Made by a program: the position numbers and the translations under genes. 6,670 nucleotides of DNA, from positions 7,287 through 13,956 of the forward strand of contig MGOE01000140.1 of the NCBI GenBank assembly GCA_001797035.1, in the 5' to 3' direction. Below are positions 1 through 6,033 of the stretch, piece by piece; positions within the stretch are counted from its first letter, which is position 1; each line of letters begins with the position of its first letter. The notes beneath the pieces are model-generated. The model made no database searches. It saw only the letters and a list, made by a program, of their open reading frames with translations, and was not told the DNA's origin. The stretch is from Chloroflexi bacterium RBG_16_72_14. Its GTDB lineage: Bacteria; Chloroflexota; Limnocylindria; Limnocylindrales; CSP1-4.

Positions 1-17
1 GGAACCCGCCGGGCCGC

Positions 18-39
18 AAGACGATCGGGCGACCGACCG
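18..39 (-). terminator. Candidate intrinsic terminator after the protease gene
   Basis: Starting four bases after the TGA stop (46-44), the minus-strand RNA can form a 7-bp stem CGGUCGG / CCGAUCG (39-33 with 28-22, one G-U pair) around the loop UCGC, followed by UCUU. The stem is GC-rich and well placed. The U tract is short, as is common in high-GC bacteria, so efficiency is uncertain. Confidence 0.45.
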
Positions 40-43
40 GGCG

Positions 44-3000
44 TCAGCCGGCCGGCATCTCCGTGACGAGGATCGCGTTGATGATCGGCAGGTCGCCGCG
101 CTGGGCGGCGAACCCGATGTCGAGCACGCCGTCGCTGACGTCGACCTCGAACCAGCGGTCCAGGGCCGTGAGGCGCCCGCCCGCCGCCGCGAACACGTCG
201 AGGTTCGCCTCGACGGTCGTGCCCTCGACGCTGATCGAGAACACGCGCTCGCCGGCCCGCCTGGCCGTGAGCTCGGCGAACCGGAGCATGACCACGTAGT
301 GGCCGTCCGGGACGTCGAACCGGTAGCCGGTCATGCCGGTCCGGAGATCCTGGTACAGCGGGTCGGCCTCGGTGCCCTCGATCGCCGCCTTCGTGGAGCG
401 CGCCGAGCTGGGGCCGAGGTACCCGAACTCGCCGGGTGCGTACGCCCGGTCGGCGACGTACGGGGTCAGGTCGAGGTCCGTGAACGCGGGCCCGCCGGCG
501 TTCACGCCGCGCTGGTAGGCGGGCACCGTGAGGGTGACCGGAAGCAGCGTCGTGGCATGGTCGGGGTCGTTGGTGCTGATCACGACCGCGGCCCGGTAGG
601 TGCCGGGCGCGAGGCCGCTCGTGTCGATCGAGACGTCGAGCGTGGTGGTCCCGTCGGGTTCCACCGTCCCGGCCTCGGGCGCAACCGTCAGCCACGGGGC
701 ATCCGAGTACACGGGCAGGCCGGATTCGACGAGGTACACCGTCCTCGACGCCTGGCTCACCATCCACAGGTTGCCGACCGGGTCGAGCTCGAGCCCGGCG
801 CCGTTGAACCCCTGGTCCGGGTGCGGCAGCGCCCGGAGGGTGTCGCAGGTCGCCGGATCGAGCAGGTAGATCGTGTCGGTCTCGGAGTTCGTGGCCTCCC
901 ACAGGAGCCCGAACGCCGGGTTCCACGCGAGGCCGGAGATCGAGCCGTCGGCCGGCATGCACTGGCCGAGCGTCTCGCCCGGGGTGTCGTGGGACGGTCC
1001 CGCGACGCGGTACACGATCCCCTCGTTCCAGCCGCCGACGTAGAACACGTCGCCGGCCGGGTCGTACGCGAGCCCACGCTGGCTGATGCCCGACCACGGC
1101 GACCCGGTGATCACGGTCACGACCGTCCCGTCGGAGGGGTCGAGCCCGTAGATCCCGTTGTCGCCGCCGACGTTCACCTGCCACACCAGGCCGCGCCCGG
1201 CGTCCCAGGCCATGTCGGCCGGCCACGCGCCCGGCCACGGCAGGTCGACGGTCCGCTGCAGCGTCCCATCCGCCGTGTACACGGCATCGACGCAGCCGCC
1301 GGCCTCGCCGCACGGGGCGCCGCCCTGGTCGGGGTCGGAGACCCAGACGTCGGACCCGGTGGTGCCGAGGCCCCACGGCAGGTCGATGCCGTCGGCAGGC
1401 CACGCGGCGAGGACATCGCCCTCGAGCGTCAGCTGCGGCGGGATGGACGCCACGCCCGCCGCCGGCAGGCCGCGCGTCGTGCGTGCGGTGGTCGAGGCAC
1501 CGGCCGGGAGGGTTCGGCCCCTGGTCGCGGCGGCGACGGCGGAGCCCGGCGAGCCGATGTTGACCTCGTGGACCTCGAACTCGAGCGCCTGGTGGCCCTC
1601 GGGGTTCGAGATGGCGATCGTCGCCTGGCGCGTCTGGCCCTCGGTGACGATCCAGTCCATCGGGCCGGCGTCGATCGTCGCGTGCGGCTGGAGCCGGTGC
1701 AGCGCCACGTCGACCCCGTCGGTGGTGGTCGCCCGGGTCACGGTCACGTCCCGCGTGTCGCCGACGTAGCCGGCGATCGTGGTCTGGAGCGGCCACGTGC
1801 CCTCGGGCGCGACGATCGACCACGTCCCGTCGGCGCGGGTCCGGGTCGCGAAGTCCCGCGGGGTGCCGGGCGGCCACGCCGCATGGAGGACCACGTCGGC
1901 GCCGCCGACGGGCGCGCCGTCGTGGGCGTCGGTGACGGTCCCGCCGATCGCCCCGTAGGCCTCGGGCAGCGACACCGTCAGCGTCACGTCCGTGGTCGGC
2001 GGCGGGCTGGGCTTCACGAAGTTGCCGTCCAGGAACACCTGGGCGGTGTAGGTGCCCGGGGCAAGGTCGGGGGTGCCGAGGGTGAGCTCGACATCCACCT
2101 GCTGGCCGGGCTCGAGCGAGCCGGTCGACGGCGAGGACGCCAGCCACGGGGCGTCCGCGGCGAACGACCACGCGTACGGCACCGCGTTGACGAGGATCAG
2201 GCCGGTGTCCTGGCCCTCCCGGAAGCCGAACTCCATCGGCTGAGCGAGCGCGAGCACCTGGCCGCCGCCGACCCGGTACTCGACCAGGGTCGGCTCGTCG
2301 GTGATGGAGCTGCGGGCGATCACCGTGGTATCGGCGGGGAGCGCCGCGAACACGGTGTGGCTCGCGGACGTGCCCGCGAACGGGTCCGGCACGCCGGTCA
2401 TCACGGGATGGCCGGGCTCCACCACATCGTTGAGGTCGTCGTAGAGGATCTCGCCGACGACGGCGCCGCCGGGCAGGACGGTGCCGGACATGTCGCCCCC
2501 GTTCCAGCCGCCCGACGCCACCCCGAAGAACAGGAACCCGCCGCCCATCACGTAGGTCTCGAGCCGGCCCATGTTGGCGGTGAGCGCCGAGTAGAAGGAC
2601 TGCGGCTGGTCGTTGGCGACGATCACGAGCTTGTACTGCGCAAGGTCGATCGTTGGCAGCTCGCCCGAGCCGGCGATCGTGTACGGGATCCCGTTGCCGT
2701 CGAGGACGACCTGGATCGCATCGCTCTCCCAGGGAAGGGCGTCCATGAGCAGGAGCGCCGTCTTGCCGCCGGGGGTGGTGTCCTGCGGGTGCGCGGCCGG
2801 CCGGGCCGCCACGTACCCGCGCGGGGCCGTGCGGGACTCGCGGCTCACGCCCGTGCCCTCGCCCAGCCCGATCGGGGCCGGGGTGAAGCCGGTGTCGCGC
2901 TCGTGGAGCTCCCAGTCGAGGGTGGCCGACCCGTCGTTGGCGATGGTCACGGTCCGGGTGGCCGTCCCGCCGACGTCAACGGTCGCGTCCAGGGCATCCG

Positions 3001-5785
3001 GTGTCATCGAGGGCAGCGGAGCCGCCAGCACGAAGTCCTGGACCGTGGTGGCGCCGTCCGCGACCGCGATCGCGGCGCCGGCCGGGGAGTGCCCCGCGGC
3101 CGTGACCGAGACCTGATACGACCCGGGCATCAGGCGCAGCGAGAACGTCCCGTCGGCCTGCGTCGTCGCGACGTGGATCCCGGGCACCACCGACACGGTC
3201 GCGCCCTGGACGGGCAGGCCGTCGTTGAGATCGCTGATCGTGCCGGTGAGCCAGCCGCTGGGGACGACCTCGAAGCGGAACGCCGAGCGCGGCTCGACGA
3301 CACCCTCGCGGAACGAGAACTGGAAGGCGTCGGTGCCGGTCTCGTTCTCGATGCCGATGGTCGCGTCGCGTCCGTCGCCCGGGTTGGATGGGTTGTCGCC
3401 GAACAGGAGGTCGATCCGCTCGGTCGCCTCGTGGAGGCGCACCTCGAGGTCGAGCCTGGCGCTGGAGCCCCTGACGCGGACGTCGCTGTACTCGATCGTG
3501 AACGTGCGATCGCCGGGATCACCGGCGACGGCGTAGTCGATCGAGCTGTCGTCGCCGAGATAGAGGTCCTCCCACAGGGCATAGATCGCCGCATTGGGCG
3601 CGCCCGGGGTCGGGATCTCGGCCGGGAACGGGTTGTCGAGGTCCGGCCCGTGGAAGTTGAGGTAGCCGTTGTCCGAGAGGAACAGCTGGCTGTACGCCTG
3701 GCCGTAGAAGGTGACGTCGAACGGGAGACGGAGGCGCCCCGCGAAGTTGTCACCGTACAGCGCGGACTGCGTCTCCGCGTCGACCCAGTCGAACGGGATC
3801 GCGCGGCAGCCGTGCCCGAACGCGTCGAGCTTGCGGGCCAGCGCGAAGTCCGCCGTGATGTCGGCGTCGGTGAGGTTGACGACCGTCATGGCCGCCTCGG
3901 TGCAGCCGCCGGCCGAGGCCCGGAGGGTGTACTCGCCGATCGGCAGCGTGAGCGCGTAGGCGCCGGTCGCGTCGGAGAGCGCGGCCGCGACGGGCGTGCC
4001 CAGGGCCCGGACGGCCGCGCCCTCGAGCGGCGAGCCGTCCTCGGCGGCGAGCACGTGCCCGGTCACGGTGAACCGCGGCTTGGCCGTCAACGCCACGTCC
4101 TGGACCGTCGTTGCGTCCGTGACGATCACGACATCGGGGATCGAGGCCGAGAAGTAGCCGAACGCCTCGACGCCGACGAGGTAGGTCCCGGCGGCGAGGA
4201 ACAGCTCGAAGGACCCGGTGCCGTCGGCGACGGCGTTCCACGTCCGCACGCCGTCGAAGGCGGCGATCGTCGCGCCCGGGACCGCGGCGCTGGTCGCCGC
4301 GTCGGTCACGGTGCCGGCGAGCGTGCCACCGGTCGCGACCAGCTCGACGGCGGCGAAGGCGTCGATCCGCCCGTCGCCGTAGACGTTGTTGGGGTCACCG
4401 TCCTCGTCACCGCCGCAGCTCGCGTCGATCCGGTCCACGGCCGTGATCCGCACGGCGTCCATGGCGGCCGCAACGTTCGAGCGCAGGGCGGGTTCGGCCG
4501 ACAGCATCAGCGCGAGGGTGCCGGTCACGTGCGGGGCGGCCATCGAGGTGCCGGAGAAGGACTCGTAGCCGCCGCCAGGGACGCTGGACGAGACGTCGAC
4601 GCCGGGCGCCGACACGTCGGGGTTGACCTTGCCGTACACCGACGGGCCGCGACCCGAGAACTCCGCGATCTCGTCGTTGGCGTCCGTCGCGCCGGCGCTG
4701 AAGCTCTCGACGAAGTCGCCGGGCGAGCCGCCCTCGCCGCAGAACGGGCCCGGGTTGCCGGAGGAGAAGACGGGGATGATCCCCGCCGCGCGCCAGGCCT
4801 GGACCGTCTCGAGGTAGAACGGGTCGCCGGGCCCGCCGCCCCAGCTGTTGTTCACGATGTCGGGGCGGAGGGACGGGTCGGGGTTCATGCCCGCGAGGTC
4901 GGTGGGGGCGAGCACGAACTGGCCGGACGAGAGGAGCGCCTCCTCGGTGCACCAGTCGAACTCGCAGCCCTTGGCCGCGATCCAGCGGGCTCCGGGCGCC
5001 ACGCCGATGTCCGGCGTGAACGGGCCGGGCCCGTCGCCGCCGACCATCGTGCCCATCGTGTGGGTGCCGTGGAACACGTTGTCGCACGGCTCGCTGCCGC
5101 AGATCCCGGTCGGGTCCCACCAGTTGAAGTTGTGGTCGAAGGTGCCGTCGCCGACGTTGCCCCGGTACTGGTTGACCAGCGCCGGGTGCTGGTAGTCCAC
5201 GCCCGTGTCGATGTTCGCAACGACGACGCCCGAGCCGAGGACGCCCATCGCCCACGCCTCGTCCGCGCGGATCTTCGCGACGCCCCACTCGGGGTCGCCG
5301 GCCGCGGCGAGGATCGCGGCCCCGGTCTCCACGGGCTCGACCAGCGGATACGACTTCGGCGCCCGCACGAGCGACACGCCCGGTGCCCGAGCCAGCTTGG
5401 CGGCGAGCTTCGCGTCCCCCTCCACGACGAGCACGTTGGTCAGCCAGTAGCTCCGCGCCTTCGCGCCCTTGGTGGCCTTGACGATCGCCCTGGCGTCCTG
5501 CTGCGACCGGAGAGCGGTGGCCCGCAGGGCATCGAGGACGAACTGGCCGCGCTTGGCGTGGTCCTTGATCCTTGCGGCGCCCTTGAGGTCCGCCCGGTCC
5601 GTGAACTCGACGACGAAGGCGTCCACGGCGCCCGCGCGGAGCTTGGCGGCCAGGTCGGCCTCGATCGGGGCGGCCACGGCGGCGACGCGTCGCGGGGCCG
5701 GCGGCGCGGTCCCGGCTGTGGCGGGCAGGACTGCCACGAGCAGCATGAGGAACGCGACACCGAGCGCCGCGGGTCTTCGGGCCAT
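44..5785 (-). CDS. Secreted multidomain subtilisin-family (S8, bacillopeptidase F-like) serine protease with C-terminal malectin domain
   Basis: Predicted exported endopeptidase, 1913 residues, far longer than a minimal subtilisin. Seen in order: signal peptide (1-24, Ala-X-Ala at 22-24); I9-like propeptide (about 45-150); S8 domain (about 166-485) with Asp193 in NIDTGVD, His239 in HGTHTMG, oxyanion Asn344 in SSGNPG and Ser414 in SGTSMAAPHV. The RWIAAKG and NNSWGG stretches resemble bacillopeptidase F. CpD-reg-like domains follow at 487-568 and 571-650, then a nidogen-like beta domain (655-842), a third CpD-reg (844-922), an Ig/BACON-like domain interrupted by an alpha/beta domain (923-1273), a fourth CpD-reg (1277-1364), a second interrupted Ig/BACON-like domain holding a beta-propeller (1369-1755), and malectin (1758-1910). 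The whole triad is present, so activity is inferred. No LPXTG motif or C-terminal membrane anchor is visible, so release or glycan-mediated attachment is likely. The ATG is supported by AAGGAGG five bases upstream and by the signal peptide directly after it. The substrate is unknown. Confidence 0.96.
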   Translation of the reverse strand: MARRPAALGVAFLMLLVAVLPATAGTAPPAPRRVAAVAAPIEADLAAKLRAGAVDAFVVEFTDRADLKGAARIKDHAKRGQFVLDALRATALRSQQDARAIVKATKGAKARSYWLTNVLVVEGDAKLAAKLARAPGVSLVRAPKSYPLVEPVETGAAILAAAGDPEWGVAKIRADEAWAMGVLGSGVVVANIDTGVDYQHPALVNQYRGNVGDGTFDHNFNWWDPTGICGSEPCDNVFHGTHTMGTMVGGDGPGPFTPDIGVAPGARWIAAKGCEFDWCTEEALLSSGQFVLAPTDLAGMNPDPSLRPDIVNNSWGGGPGDPFYLETVQAWRAAGIIPVFSSGNPGPFCGEGGSPGDFVESFSAGATDANDEIAEFSGRGPSVYGKVNPDVSAPGVDVSSSVPGGGYESFSGTSMAAPHVTGTLALMLSAEPALRSNVAAAMDAVRITAVDRIDASCGGDEDGDPNNVYGDGRIDAFAAVELVATGGTLAGTVTDAATSAAVPGATIAAFDGVRTWNAVADGTGSFELFLAAGTYLVGVEAFGYFSASIPDVVIVTDATTVQDVALTAKPRFTVTGHVLAAEDGSPLEGAAVRALGTPVAAALSDATGAYALTLPIGEYTLRASAGGCTEAAMTVVNLTDADITADFALARKLDAFGHGCRAIPFDWVDAETQSALYGDNFAGRLRLPFDVTFYGQAYSQLFLSDNGYLNFHGPDLDNPFPAEIPTPGAPNAAIYALWEDLYLGDDSSIDYAVAGDPGDRTFTIEYSDVRVRGSSARLDLEVRLHEATERIDLLFGDNPSNPGDGRDATIGIENETGTDAFQFSFREGVVEPRSAFRFEVVPSGWLTGTISDLNDGLPVQGATVSVVPGIHVATTQADGTFSLRLMPGSYQVSVTAAGHSPAGAAIAVADGATTVQDFVLAAPLPSMTPDALDATVDVGGTATRTVTIANDGSATLDWELHERDTGFTPAPIGLGEGTGVSRESRTAPRGYVAARPAAHPQDTTPGGKTALLLMDALPWESDAIQVVLDGNGIPYTIAGSGELPTIDLAQYKLVIVANDQPQSFYSALTANMGRLETYVMGGGFLFFGVASGGWNGGDMSGTVLPGGAVVGEILYDDLNDVVEPGHPVMTGVPDPFAGTSASHTVFAALPADTTVIARSSITDEPTLVEYRVGGGQVLALAQPMEFGFREGQDTGLILVNAVPYAWSFAADAPWLASSPSTGSLEPGQQVDVELTLGTPDLAPGTYTAQVFLDGNFVKPSPPPTTDVTLTVSLPEAYGAIGGTVTDAHDGAPVGGADVVLHAAWPPGTPRDFATRTRADGTWSIVAPEGTWPLQTTIAGYVGDTRDVTVTRATTTDGVDVALHRLQPHATIDAGPMDWIVTEGQTRQATIAISNPEGHQALEFEVHEVNIGSPGSAVAAATRGRTLPAGASTTARTTRGLPAAGVASIPPQLTLEGDVLAAWPADGIDLPWGLGTTGSDVWVSDPDQGGAPCGEAGGCVDAVYTADGTLQRTVDLPWPGAWPADMAWDAGRGLVWQVNVGGDNGIYGLDPSDGTVVTVITGSPWSGISQRGLAYDPAGDVFYVGGWNEGIVYRVAGPSHDTPGETLGQCMPADGSISGLAWNPAFGLLWEATNSETDTIYLLDPATCDTLRALPHPDQGFNGAGLELDPVGNLWMVSQASRTVYLVESGLPVYSDAPWLTVAPEAGTVEPDGTTTLDVSIDTSGLAPGTYRAAVVISTNDPDHATTLLPVTLTVPAYQRGVNAGGPAFTDLDLTPYVADRAYAPGEFGYLGPSSARSTKAAIEGTEADPLYQDLRTGMTGYRFDVPDGHYVVMLRFAELTARRAGERVFSISVEGTTVEANLDVFAAAGGRLTALDRWFEVDVSDGVLDIGFAAQRGDLPIINAILVTEMPAG
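56..514 (-). other. C-terminal malectin-type carbohydrate-binding domain
   Basis: Residues about 1758-1910. The family pattern is clear: RGVNAGGPAFTDLDL at the start, a Tyr/Gly-rich stretch (FGYLG), DPLYQDLRTG, then YRFDVPDGHYVVMLRFAEL, GERVFSISVEGTTV, NLDVFAAAGG, DGVLDIGFAAQRGDLPIINA and a last strand ILV. Malectin domains bind glucose-containing oligosaccharides in eukaryotes and occur as carbohydrate-binding modules in bacterial secreted proteins. A role in holding the protease on polysaccharide or cell wall is inferred. Confidence 0.85.
521..1957 (-). repeat. Intragenic module copy B: CpD-reg plus split Ig/BACON-like domain with beta-propeller insert
   Basis: Residues 1277-1755. The CpD-reg domain (GAIGGTVTDAHDGAPVGGAD onward, 1277-1364) leads to the first half of an Ig/BACON-like domain (EGQTRQATIAISNPEGHQAL, then EFEVHEVNIG), a Thr/Ala/Arg linker (1411-1450), a propeller (1451-1690), and the second half (DAPWLTVAPEAGTVEPDG through LAPGTYRAAVVISTNDPDH). 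The propeller has at least four blade-like repeats of the form G-L-x-[WYL]-[DN]-P/A-x-x-[GN]-[LDN]-[LVF]-[WFY], at about 1523-1548, 1570-1594, 1618-1643 and 1664-1687, with a preceding strand set at 1470-1484. This resembles NHL/SMP-30-type propellers. Four cysteines (1492, 1498, 1609, 1647) lie in the insert. Confidence 0.65.
1967..3256 (-). repeat. Intragenic module copy A: CpD-reg plus split Ig/BACON-like domain with alpha/beta insert
   Basis: Residues 844-1273. A CpD-reg domain (844-922) leads into the first half of an Ig/BACON-like domain (VGGTATRTVTIANDGSATLD, then WELHERDTG). A basic, low-complexity linker (about 965-1006) follows, then a globular insert at 1007-1208, then the second half (DAPWLASSPSTGSLEPG through LAPGTYTAQVFL to TDVTLTVSLP). 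Copy B at 521-1957 has the same order. The similarity is at protein level; I see no long nucleotide identity. The insert looks like a class I glutamine amidotransferase/ThuA-like fold: TALLLMDA, YKLVIVAND, GGGFLFFGVA and GHPVMTGVPDPF occur in the expected order. It has no cysteine, so amidotransferase chemistry is not expected. Confidence 0.65.
3260..3823 (-). other. Nidogen-like extracellular beta domain
   Basis: Residues about 655-842. It shows the pattern LPFDVTFYGQAYSQLFLSDN followed by GYLNF, then a Pro-rich stretch, then NAAIYALWEDLYL, a FTIEYSDVRV strand, LEVRLHEATERIDLLFG, and a GIENETGTDAF strand near the end. In known families this order (smooth closed shape, object seen as new strand, non-zero region, weight in Trp-Glu-Asp) occurs in nidogen/NIDO-like and related surface domains. 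The assignment is by pattern only. A binding role is inferred. Confidence 0.5.
3836..4327 (-). other. Tandem carboxypeptidase-regulatory-like beta-sandwich domains 1 and 2
   Basis: Residues 487-568 and 571-650 both follow the CpD-reg pattern. A first strand with G-x-V (LAGTVTDA; VTGHVLAA) leads to a P-x-x-G-A segment (VPGATIAAF; LEGAAVRAL), then a D-x-x-G-x-[FY] turn (DGTGSFEL; DATGAYAL), then a G-x-Y strand (AGTYLVGVEAFGY; IGEYTLRASAGG). Such domains are usually spacers or adhesion modules in secreted proteins. No enzymatic role is implied. Confidence 0.8.
4331..5290 (-). other. Peptidase S8 catalytic domain
   Basis: Residues about 166-485. Asp193, His239 and Ser414 form the triad and Asn344 the oxyanion hole. 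Six cysteines lie here (229, 234, 274, 279, 349, 457), suited to disulfides in an exported enzyme. The domain ends with an acidic Asp/Gly-rich loop (about 460-473) followed by GRIDAFAAVELV, the usual final helix of this subfamily. The insert between His239 and Asn344, with a tryptophan-rich region and NNSWGG, is typical of bacillopeptidase F relatives rather than of short subtilisins. Confidence 0.92.
5336..5653 (-). other. I9-like propeptide/intramolecular chaperone region
   Basis: Residues about 45-150 begin with a beta strand (DAFVVEFTDRADL), continue as a basic, probably helical stretch (about 72-110), and end in a second strand pair around SYWLTNVLVVEG and a short helix with PGVSLVRA. 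This pattern matches the inhibitor/chaperone prodomain that precedes bacillopeptidase F-like S8 domains. By family knowledge it would assist folding and be removed by self-cleavage, here probably near residues 150-165. The cleavage site is not defined by sequence alone. Confidence 0.7.
5714..5785 (-). other. Sec signal peptide of the protease
   Basis: Residues 1-24 have a short basic start (Arg3, Arg4), a hydrophobic core at about 6-20 (ALGVAFLMLLVAVL) and an Ala-Thr-Ala site at 22-24 that fits signal peptidase I. No lipobox cysteine is present, since the first cysteine of the protein is at 229, so this is not a lipoprotein. A Pro/Ala/Arg-rich stretch follows before the propeptide. Confidence 0.85.
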
Positions 5786-5790
5786 GGCCC

Positions 5791-5797
5791 CCTCCTT
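5791..5797 (-). promoter_or_regulatory. Shine-Dalgarno sequence of the protease gene
   Basis: On the minus strand the bases read AAGGAGG, a near-perfect complement to the 16S rRNA tail, five bases before the ATG at 5785-5783. It decides the start codon and suggests efficient translation initiation. Confidence 0.85.
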
Positions 5798-5943
5798 GCC
5801 GGCCCGCGGTCAGGCGGAAACCGACTGCCCGGCTGCATCGAACGGGACGGCGGCGCACCGGGAGCGCACCGCCCCGAAGTCCGGACGCGAGCGACCCGAC
5901 CCCCGAGATCGCCGCGCGGCACCGGATCGCCAGAGAGACGCCC

Positions 5944-5973
5944 ACGATATGGCGGGCGTTTCGCCGCGCACAA
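5944..5973 (-). promoter_or_regulatory. Candidate sigma70-type promoter for the protease gene
   Basis: On the minus strand TTGTGC (5973-5968) and TATCGT (5949-5944) are separated by 18 bases. The -10 box keeps TA at the start and T at the end; the -35 box matches only TTG. It would give a leader of roughly 150 bases. The spacer holds a short inverted repeat (GGCG-AAA-CGCC). In DNA this GC-rich such boxes are easily found by chance, so the call is tentative. Confidence 0.3.
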
Positions 5974-6033
5974 GGCCCAAACGTCACGCCGTGGGCGAGC
6001 GAGGTCCGGCCGGTGGCGGAGCCGTGAGCGCGG

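Larger units (their letters stand above)
5786..6033 (-). other. Intergenic region between the cysteine desulfurase and protease genes
   Basis: These 248 bases contain the candidate promoter and the ribosome binding site listed separately. I see no small gene with a credible start and coding pattern on either strand, no tRNA, and no hairpin followed by a U tract that would clearly end the desulfurase transcript. The gap size and the separate Shine-Dalgarno suggest that the protease is not translationally coupled to the upstream gene. Confidence 0.6.

Noticed and set aside
5786..5802. GGCC/GGCC pairing that could hide the Shine-Dalgarno in a loop.
   Set aside because: A four-pair stem of a common GC-rich word is expected by chance, and no alternative structure supports switching.
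4407..5987. An open frame of about 526 codons on the minus strand overlapping the protease N-terminal region and the gap.
   Set aside because: It is an Arg/Gly-rich out-of-frame reading of the protease sequence, with no domain or ribosome binding site.
5975..5996. Hairpin GCCCA...TGGGC downstream of sufS as a terminator.
   Set aside because: Only five base pairs with a 12-base loop and no U tract after it.
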